Source of the DNA: an uncultured Flavobacteriales bacterium
Lineage (GTDB): Bacteria; Bacteroidota; Bacteroidia; Flavobacteriales_D; Sanyastnellaceae
DNA: 23,067 nucleotides
Assembly (NCBI GenBank): GCA_938092195.1
Contig: CALKHD010000146.1
Span: 1 to 23,067, forward strand
Direction: 5' to 3'
A program made the position numbers and the translations under genes. The first letter of the stretch is position 1, and each line of letters begins with the position of its first letter. Shown piece after piece: positions 15,315 through 21,370 of this stretch. A model generated the notes under the pieces. That model was given only the letters and a program-made list of their open reading frames with translations. It had not been told where the DNA came from and did no database searches.

Positions 15315-16052
15315 TCAGAGGGCGATTTCTTGGCCGTGTTTCAGGCCAAAGCGCCTTCGGAACCAAGCGGCACCGGCATAGACCAATGGGGTGTCGACAG
15401 CAGCCACCAACACCTTAAATCCAAAGCCATTGATGAGGAGAGCCCCAAAGAGCCCCCATTCAATTTCGCCCACCAAACACAGAAGCACCAGAACCACCAC
15501 GGTGTCTACAAACTGAGACGGGATGGTCGACAGGTTGTTTCGCACCCACAGCATTCTACCGCCCGTTCGGTGCTTCCAAAAGTGAAAGATTCGGACGTCC
15601 AAAAATTGAGCAATCAAGTAGGCCGACATGGACGCGCCCACCGCCAAAACCGTCTGGCCAAAGACGTGGTCAAATTCGCTGTCTGTGACCGGTGACCAAC
15701 CTGTGGCTGGGACGGCTCCTGCAGCCCAAATGACCAACAGGGTCAAGACGGACGCGGCCAACCCCGCCTTCACCACGTCATTGGCCCGCCGCTTTCCAAA
15801 CACCTCGGAAATCATGTCGGTCACCAGAAAGGTCAACGGGTATGGAAGCAGGCCCACACTGGCTTCGAATGTGTAGCCTACGCCGGGCATGGACCAAGCA
15901 AAGAACTTGCGGAATGCCAGGTTGCACGTGACCAAGCTGGCCACGAACAAGGCGGCCAGAATCAAATACAGGACCAATGCGAGTTCGCGGTCTTTCTCTG
16001 ACGCGGGGCGCAAGGGCGATGCCACAAATGGCGTGTCGTTTTGGAGGGGCAT
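15315..16052 (-). CDS. Queuosine precursor transporter, YhhQ/VUT family
   Basis: 245-residue integral membrane protein with about six hydrophobic helices: LVLYLILAALFVASLVTCNL, YPLTFLVTDMISEVFGK, AGLAASVLTLLVIWAAG, TVLAVGASMSAYLIAQFLDV, FVDTVVVLVLLCLVG, and LLINGFGFKVLVAAVDTPLVY. The signature features of the family are VTDMISEVFGKRRANDVV and AQFLDVRIFHFWKHRTG...LWVRNNLSTIPSQFVDT. Members import preQ0/preQ1, the precursor of queuosine in tRNA. The ATG at 16050-16052 gives MPLQNDTPF and lies 14 bases after the tilS stop; an upstream GTG at 16100 would overlap tilS. A tRNA-modification transporter next to tilS (also tRNA modification) is a neat but possibly fortuitous pairing. Between this gene and the dsbD start lie 109 bases with a weak promoter-like TATCTTTC on the minus strand at 15228-15235. 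Confidence 0.9.
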   Translation of the reverse strand: MPLQNDTPFVASPLRPASEKDRELALVLYLILAALFVASLVTCNLAFRKFFAWSMPGVGYTFEASVGLLPYPLTFLVTDMISEVFGKRRANDVVKAGLAASVLTLLVIWAAGAVPATGWSPVTDSEFDHVFGQTVLAVGASMSAYLIAQFLDVRIFHFWKHRTGGRMLWVRNNLSTIPSQFVDTVVVLVLLCLVGEIEWGLFGALLINGFGFKVLVAAVDTPLVYAGAAWFRRRFGLKHGQEIAL

Positions 16053-16066
16053 TCGGGACACCAAAT

Positions 16067-17404
16067 CTAATGGGGAACCCACTTCAGGCGAAGTACCCAC
16101 CCATCGGGATCAGGAGGTGATGGCATGGCCACATCGCGGTGGATTCTGTGCCCCACAAGCCAGGCAATTCGACCGCTGGCCTCGCAAACCACCCAGGCTT
16201 TTTTTCTTTCGCTGTGGTCGACTTTGCGTTGCGTGAGGATGTCGGAAACCTTTTGGTGTCCAGACATGCCAATGGGGACCATGCGGTCCCCCTCCTTCCA
16301 TGGCCGAACCGTCAGCGGCAATTCCAATGCCGAATGGGACAGCTGTGCGCTGTTTTCATCGGGGTCAATGGTCGGGTTGGACCCTTGCAAGGACCAGGTC
16401 AGCCTGCCGTTGGGCACAGCGAGTTCCCCCGAGTCATTGGACTCGGGCAGGGGAGACCAAGATTGGCCATGGGAAATGGAGGCCGTCAGGGGTTTTGCCA
16501 TCAAGCCGGAACGCTCTCGAACCAAAACGTGGCTGGCGGATTCAACTTGGGCACCCACCTCCGCGCTTGGACCCGCCAGGTGAAGCAGCGCATCGATTTG
16601 CCGAGCGCCAACCCCGAAAGGCTCTCCCCACATGGACAGCAATTGCCTGGGAGAGGGGGCGTTTTCAATCGCAGCCAACGGAAGCACATCCTGAGGCGAG
16701 TGGTCCAGAAGCGCTTGGGAATGGGTTCGCCATTCTTTGGCCAATTCTCCGTGGCGTTTCATGCCAGAAGACCAGCCCGGCCGAAGGTCATCGAGCAGGG
16801 GGATGAGCTCATGACGGACGCGGTTCCGAAGGTGAGCTGGATCTTGATTTGAAGGGTCTTCTTTCCATTCGACGCCTGCGTCCACCAGAGAGGCCACAAG
16901 TTGAGCTCGGGTGGCGTTCAAAAAAGGACGACCCACGGCAAATCCGCGCTGCCGAGACCAGTCAGTCATGCCCGTCCAAGCTTCAGCTTTGCTGCCCCGG
17001 AGCCAATGCAGCAGTTGGGTCTCCCTTTGGTCATCTGCATGGTGACCGGTGAGCACAATTCCCCGGTTTCCGACCACTTCTTCAAACCACCCATAACGTT
17101 CTGCTCGGGCGGCGGCCTCCAATCCTTCTCCTCGCTCTTTGGCCCGCTGCGCCAAATTCATGGCGACATGGGTTTTGCATTCCAACTTCAGTCGGGCAGC
17201 TTCAGATTCCACAAAAAGCCGGTCGGAATGGGACCCATCACGCAATCCATGGTCCACGTGAATCACCCCCAGCTTTTCATGAACGGCATGGGCGGCCAAA
17301 AGCAGTGCCATGGAGTCCGCTCCGCCAGACACGGCCACCCACACTTTTTGATGGGCTGCCACACCTTCACGGTCAAGCAAGGACTGAACCGCCTCTGTCA
17401 ACAT
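16067..17404 (-). CDS. tilS: tRNA(Ile)-lysidine synthase
   Basis: 445-residue cytosolic enzyme that uses ATP and lysine to convert C34 of the CAU-anticodon isoleucine tRNA to lysidine, so that it reads AUA codons. The N-type PP-loop motif SGGADSM lies at about residues 26-32. It is followed by HVDHGLRDGSHSD, LTGHHADDQRETQLLHWLRGS and LRNRVRHELIPLL, all standard TilS elements. The C-terminal tRNA-binding domain appears as LTVRPWKEGDRMVPIGM and KVSDILTQRKVDHSERKKAWVV. The ATG at 17402-17404 is chosen because it starts 7 bases after the pabB stop and gives a normal N-terminus. The ATG at 17422 (6 more residues, 11-base overlap) is possible. Essential in nearly all bacteria. Confidence 0.95.
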   Translation of the reverse strand: MLTEAVQSLLDREGVAAHQKVWVAVSGGADSMALLLAAHAVHEKLGVIHVDHGLRDGSHSDRLFVESEAARLKLECKTHVAMNLAQRAKERGEGLEAAARAERYGWFEEVVGNRGIVLTGHHADDQRETQLLHWLRGSKAEAWTGMTDWSRQRGFAVGRPFLNATRAQLVASLVDAGVEWKEDPSNQDPAHLRNRVRHELIPLLDDLRPGWSSGMKRHGELAKEWRTHSQALLDHSPQDVLPLAAIENAPSPRQLLSMWGEPFGVGARQIDALLHLAGPSAEVGAQVESASHVLVRERSGLMAKPLTASISHGQSWSPLPESNDSGELAVPNGRLTWSLQGSNPTIDPDENSAQLSHSALELPLTVRPWKEGDRMVPIGMSGHQKVSDILTQRKVDHSERKKAWVVCEASGRIAWLVGHRIHRDVAMPSPPDPDGWVLRLKWVPH

Positions 17405-17411
17405 GGCGCGC

Positions 17412-18773
17412 TCATCTGGCATGTTCTGGTGGCGTTGCTTTTTCTGTTGGCGCGGCTGATTGCGAAGTTTCTGCGGCGCTGAGCGCATCCAACACTGCCC
17501 GGGCCTTCAACTGGGTCTCGGTCCACTCGGCCTGTGCTGTGGCCAGCGCGGTGATGGCGCCGCCAACATGGACGCTCCACCTTTTGTCCGCAACATCGAC
17601 CAGGGCCGTTCGGATGACGACGTTGAGGTCAAAGTTGCCGACTCCGCCACGGCCATCGGGGTCGGCCCAACCCAGGGTGCCTGAATAGAGGCCCCGCGAA
17701 ACGGGCTCCACCTCAGCGGTGATTTCCATGGCGCGAATCTTGGGGGCACCCGTCATGCTCCCCATGGGGAAGGAGGCGTGCAGGATGTCTGAAAAACCGG
17801 CATCGGGCCGGACTTCGCAGGTCACGGTCGAGATCATTTGATGCACATTTCTAAAGCTGTACACTCCGCACAATTCTTCCACGTGGACGGAACCTTTGCG
17901 CGCGACTTGGCTCATGTCGTTGCGAACCAAGTCGGTGATCATCACGTTTTCTGCCCGCTCTTTGGCGTCGTTTCGAAGGGCTTCCGCAATGGCGCGGTCG
18001 CGATTCGGGTCGGCGTCCCGAGGAGCGGTGCCCTTGATGGGTTGCGAAATGAGGCGGTCTCCTTCGCGGCGAAGGAATCGCTCTGGACTGGCGCACAGAA
18101 TGTCGACCGAGTGCCACTTCATCCAAGCCGAAAAAGGGGCCGACGTGGCTTCGACCAGTCGCTTGAACCCTTCGGCTGCCGACCAATCGCCATCGAGTCG
18201 CCCCGTGATTTCGCGGCAGAGGTTCAACTCATAAATGTCTCCCCTGCGGATGTGCTGCTTCACACGATCGAAAGCGGCGAGGTAGGCCGGGGCATCCAAC
18301 AAGCTGGCTCCCGTTCGTTGAGCGGGCCGAGTGGGGTCAATCGACAAAGCTGCTGTCAGTGCCCGTTCTGCCTTTTGAACCAATGCGGCATCGCACTTCA
18401 CCAGCCATTCGAGCTCAGCTTCAGGCCCGAGGCCGCAAAAAGAAAGCACCCCTTGAGGCTCCACCCAATGCACCACGGGCAGCTGAACGGCCGTTGGGCC
18501 CTGGGCGGGCAAGTCCAAGAGGGGATGGGCCTGAAGTTGGTCGTACCCAATCCAGCCAAAACAACGGCCTTGGGCAGAGCCCACAAAGTCAGAAATCTGA
18601 GCGTAGGCATCTGGACTGGCGCTGTCGAGGGTCAAGGACCGCTTTTCGCCCAACAGCAGAAGTCCGCAAACCTTTTCAGAACGCGCGGCGTCCAGCAGCA
18701 GCCAAGGCTGATGGTCGGACAAGCTGTCCAAGTTGGGCACAGGCCCGAAGGTGGAGTTCGCTGTGGGGTTCAC
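17412..18773 (-). CDS. pabB: Aminodeoxychorismate synthase component I (chorismate-binding)
   Basis: 453-residue member of the anthranilate synthase / PabB / menaquinone chorismate-binding family. Key elements: RRGDIYELNLCREI, CASPERFLR, QPIKGTAPRD, NVMITDLVRNDM, ELCGVYSFRNVHQMIS and FPMGSMTGAPKIRAM. The Lys in PIKGT (Lys247) distinguishes PabB from anthranilate synthase and forms the covalent intermediate in E. coli PabB. The product, 4-amino-4-deoxychorismate, feeds folate synthesis. The glutamine amidotransferase and lyase partners are not in the window. The start is a GTG at 18771-18773, only 3 bases after the hemH stop, with no ATG before the domain. The N-terminal TrpE-N-like part (about 20-130) is diverged. 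The C-terminal 15 residues are polar and low in complexity. Confidence 0.9.
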   Translation of the reverse strand: MNPTANSTFGPVPNLDSLSDHQPWLLLDAARSEKVCGLLLLGEKRSLTLDSASPDAYAQISDFVGSAQGRCFGWIGYDQLQAHPLLDLPAQGPTAVQLPVVHWVEPQGVLSFCGLGPEAELEWLVKCDAALVQKAERALTAALSIDPTRPAQRTGASLLDAPAYLAAFDRVKQHIRRGDIYELNLCREITGRLDGDWSAAEGFKRLVEATSAPFSAWMKWHSVDILCASPERFLRREGDRLISQPIKGTAPRDADPNRDRAIAEALRNDAKERAENVMITDLVRNDMSQVARKGSVHVEELCGVYSFRNVHQMISTVTCEVRPDAGFSDILHASFPMGSMTGAPKIRAMEITAEVEPVSRGLYSGTLGWADPDGRGGVGNFDLNVVIRTALVDVADKRWSVHVGGAITALATAQAEWTETQLKARAVLDALSAAETSQSAAPTEKATPPEHAR

Positions 18774-18776
18774 CCC

Positions 18777-19811
18777 TCAAAGATGGCGCTGGATCAAGGC
18801 AGTCACCGCATCGGCCCAATCGTCTTCGGCATTGAGGCTGGGCACCAAGTCCAAGTGCTCTCCACCGTGCTCCTCAAAAATCTCGACGTATTCCTCGCCA
18901 ATTTCAACGGTGGTCTCCAAGCAGTCGGCCACAAAAGCAGGCGAAAACACCAAAAGCTTTTTGTCGCCGGCCTTGCCCCGTTCTTCAATGACCTTGTCGC
19001 TGAAGGGAGTCAACCATTTCTTGTCCAATCGACTTTGGAAAGAGACGGTATAGCGGTCTTCGGGGATGCCCAATCGCTTGACCAGCTCCCGCGTTGTGGC
19101 GTAGCAAGTGGCTTTGTAGCAATACTTGTTTTCTTCGTTGATCTCGTCCTCGCAGGAGTGATTGGCACAGCGGCGGTCCTCGTAAACCTTGTCCACCTGA
19201 CGGGTGGGAACCCCGTGGTAGCTGAACAAAATGTGATCGTAGGCGTCGAGGTCAAACTGGCTGGCCCGGCGCTCAAAACAGGAGAGGTATCCCTCGTCAT
19301 CCCAGTATTGGCTCACCATTCTCACCTCCGGAATCACATACCACTTGGAAAGGAGGCGCATGGCCTCTTCGTGGGTGCTGCCCGTTGTGGCCGAAGCATA
19401 CTGGGCATACAGGGGCAAAATGAGCACCCGGTCATACCCTTGCTGCCTCATCTCCTCCATCACCACTGGCATCCCCGGGTTTTGGTAGCGCATGGCAAAG
19501 TGGACATGCAGCTCGCCGAGTTCGGGGTGCGATTGAGACAACTGGGTACAGCGTTCCTTCACCTTTCGGGTCAAGTCTTGGCCGTGAATCAAGAGTGGCG
19601 AACCAGCGTCGGTCCACACTTTCTTGTATTCCCTCGAGCTGCTGAACCGACGCAACGGAGAAATGATGCCGCGCACCAAAATCTGCCTGAGAATCCAAGG
19701 GATGTCAATGACCCTTGCATCGGTGAGAAATTCGGTCAGATAACGACCCACGGCTGCGGGCCTTGGGTTGTCTGGGGTGCCGAGGTTGACAAGGAGAATG
19801 CCAGTCTTCAT
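18777..19811 (-). CDS. hemH: Ferrochelatase with internal four-cysteine insert
   Basis: 344-residue enzyme that inserts Fe(II) into protoporphyrin IX, the final step of protoheme synthesis, at the cytosolic face of the inner membrane. Features: LLVNLGTPDNP at the start; RYQNPGM; LPLYAQYASATTGS; catalytic His199 in SYHGVPTRQ; CYATTREL; VSFQSRLDKKWLTP; and FVADCLETTVEI with the conserved acidic residue. Between the catalytic His and the TTREL motif lies a Cys-rich segment with Cys215, Cys220, Cys231 and Cys236, as two CX4C pairs. This matches the class of bacterial ferrochelatases described with an internal [2Fe-2S] cluster (Myxococcus and Bdellovibrio, as I recall). Cluster binding here is inferred. 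The gene follows lpd by 61 bases and is followed by pabB after 3. Confidence 0.96.
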   Translation of the reverse strand: MKTGILLVNLGTPDNPRPAAVGRYLTEFLTDARVIDIPWILRQILVRGIISPLRRFSSSREYKKVWTDAGSPLLIHGQDLTRKVKERCTQLSQSHPELGELHVHFAMRYQNPGMPVVMEEMRQQGYDRVLILPLYAQYASATTGSTHEEAMRLLSKWYVIPEVRMVSQYWDDEGYLSCFERRASQFDLDAYDHILFSYHGVPTRQVDKVYEDRRCANHSCEDEINEENKYCYKATCYATTRELVKRLGIPEDRYTVSFQSRLDKKWLTPFSDKVIEERGKAGDKKLLVFSPAFVADCLETTVEIGEEYVEIFEEHGGEHLDLVPSLNAEDDWADAVTALIQRHL

Positions 19812-19872
19812 GAACGTTCGTTTCGGTGGTCAGAAATCAACAACGCACCGGCGTTGGAGTTCGCTCGTGGGT

Positions 19873-21276
19873 TCAGATGTGCAAGGCGCGGTCGCCAGTG
19901 GCAGCCAGGGCCGCCTCTTTCATGGCCTCTGTGAAAGTGGGGTGGGCATGGCTCATTCGGCCAATGTCTTCTGCAGAGGCCCTGTATTCCATGGCGACCA
20001 CAGCTTCGGCAATCATGTCTGCAGCCCGAGGTCCACAAATGTGGACGCCGAGGATTTCATCGGTGTGCGCGTCTGCCAAGACCTTCACCACCCCATCGGT
20101 GTCCATGGAGGCCCGTGCACGGCCGGACGCCTTGAATGGAAAGCTTCCGGACTTGTACTCCACCCCCTCTTCTTTCAATTGCTCTTCGGTGCGACCAACG
20201 GAGGCCACTTCCGGCCAAGTATAGACCACCCCGGGGATGAGGTTGTGGTCGATGTGAGGCTTTTGGCCTGCCATGTGCTCCACGGCATAAATCCCCTCTT
20301 CTTCTGCCTTGTGGGCGAGCATGGCCCCTTTGACCACATCGCCAATGGCGTAAATGTGAGGCTGTGCTGTGCGCAGGTGACCATCGACTTCGACACGGCC
20401 TCGATCATCCAGTGCCACGCCCGCTTTGTCAAAGGACAAAGCTTCGGTGTACGGCTTCCGTCCCACGGCCACCAGGCAGTAATCGGCTTCCCACGCGACT
20501 TCTTCTCCTTTTTTGTTGTCGGCTTTCACAATCGCCTTGTCTCCGGAGTTGACCACTTCTTTGACGCCATGAGACAAATGGAACTTGACCCCAATTTTCT
20601 TCATGGAGCGCTGCAGCTCTTTGCCCATGGTTCGGTCCATGGTGGGAATGATGGCGTTTTGATACTCCACAACGTGGACTTCGGTGCCCAAACGGGCATA
20701 CACAGAGCCCAATTCCAATCCAATCACGCCACCGCCAATGATGACCATGCTTTTTGGCAGAGCGGGAAGTTCCAAGGCCTCCGTGGAGGTAATGATGCGC
20801 TCCCCATCGAGCTGGATGAAGGGCAAACTTGCCGGTTCTGAGCCCGTGGCAATCAGCACTCGATCGGCGTGAACTTGAGACGGCTTCCCGTCCTTGGATG
20901 TGACTTCAATGGTGTGGGCATCCACAAAGGCCCCAGTTCCATGAAGCACTGTGATTCCGTTTTTCTCCATCAGGTAGTCCACCCCGGCCACCGTCTGGTC
21001 CACCACTTCTTGCTTTCGGGCAATCATGCGGGGAAAGTCAATGTTCAATGACCCCACCTGAATGCCGTGGATGTCAAATTCTTTGCTGGCTTTCAGGTAA
21101 TGCTCGGAACTGTCGAGCAAGGCCTTGGATGGAATGCAGCCCACGTTGAGGCAGGTTCCGCCAAGTGTGCCGCGTTTCTCGATGAGTGCGGTTTTGAATC
21201 CGAGTTGAGCGCCACGGATGGCGGCGACATATCCGCCGGGGCCGGCGCCGATGATCACGAGATCGTACTTGTCCAT
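19873..21276 (-). CDS. lpd: Dihydrolipoyl dehydrogenase (E3)
   Basis: 467-residue FAD-dependent disulfide oxidoreductase that reoxidises the lipoamide of 2-oxoacid dehydrogenase and glycine cleavage complexes, passing electrons to NAD. FAD motif IIGAGPGGYVAAI lies near residue 8-20. The redox pair Cys42/Cys47 is in GGTCLNVGCIPSKALL. The NAD motif IIGGGVIGLELGSVYARLG lies mid-chain, and the second FAD site is IYAIGDVV. The C-terminal catalytic dyad is His445/Glu450 in HAHPTFTEAM. The frame runs open to 21480, but the ATG at 21274-21276 gives MDKYDLVIIGAGPGG, the standard start; the extension would overlap the divergent transporter gene. It leads the minus-strand run and has a good candidate promoter at 21299-21326. 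No E1/E2 genes are in the window. Confidence 0.97.
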   Translation of the reverse strand: MDKYDLVIIGAGPGGYVAAIRGAQLGFKTALIEKRGTLGGTCLNVGCIPSKALLDSSEHYLKASKEFDIHGIQVGSLNIDFPRMIARKQEVVDQTVAGVDYLMEKNGITVLHGTGAFVDAHTIEVTSKDGKPSQVHADRVLIATGSEPASLPFIQLDGERIITSTEALELPALPKSMVIIGGGVIGLELGSVYARLGTEVHVVEYQNAIIPTMDRTMGKELQRSMKKIGVKFHLSHGVKEVVNSGDKAIVKADNKKGEEVAWEADYCLVAVGRKPYTEALSFDKAGVALDDRGRVEVDGHLRTAQPHIYAIGDVVKGAMLAHKAEEEGIYAVEHMAGQKPHIDHNLIPGVVYTWPEVASVGRTEEQLKEEGVEYKSGSFPFKASGRARASMDTDGVVKVLADAHTDEILGVHICGPRAADMIAEAVVAMEYRASAEDIGRMSHAHPTFTEAMKEAALAATGDRALHI

Positions 21277-21298
21277 GAGGGGAGAACGGGTTGGGGTG

Positions 21299-21326
21299 CG
21301 AAGGTAATTCGGCATCTCCGTGACAA
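21299..21326 (-). promoter_or_regulatory. Candidate Bacteroidota-type promoter for lpd
   Basis: On the minus strand, TTG (complement of 21324-21326), a 17-base spacer and TACCTTCG (complement of 21299-21306) match the Bacteroidota pattern TTG-N17-19-TAnnTTTG with one mismatch. It lies in the 94-base divergent gap between lpd and the RND-like transporter and ends 22 bases before the lpd ATG. This is the best promoter match in the window, still only a pattern match. Confidence 0.45.
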
Positions 21327-21370
21327 CAGCATGGGTTCGCCTGAGTTGTCTTTCCTTTGCCGGCTCTTCC

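Noticed and set aside
16062..16069. Exact TAnnTTTG match (TAGATTTG, minus strand) just upstream of the queuosine-precursor transporter
   Set aside because: It overlaps the tilS stop codon, has no TTG at the right distance upstream and would give an almost leaderless transcript; the 14-base gap fits read-through from tilS better.
17838..19934. A 698-codon open frame on the plus strand opposite pabB and hemH
   Set aside because: It lies in exact codon-complement register with both minus-strand genes, so it stays open simply because those genes avoid TTA, CTA and TCA codons. Its translation shows no known domain, while both opposite genes are textbook families.
19768..20841. A 357-codon plus-strand open frame opposite lpd
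   Set aside because: Same codon-complement register as lpd and no recognisable domain; lpd is unambiguous. The long antisense frames opposite porG (3507-4241), bamA (5961-6743), both ompH genes (8000-8545, 8546-9163) and dsbD (13226-14152) show the same register and are rejected for the same reason.
9922..21276. Possible new multi-gene system in the mixed minus-strand run (lpd to carbonic anhydrase)
   Set aside because: Every member belongs to a well-known housekeeping family with a separate role. The tight spacing is typical of dense Bacteroidota chromosomes, and no unknown gene is present in the run.
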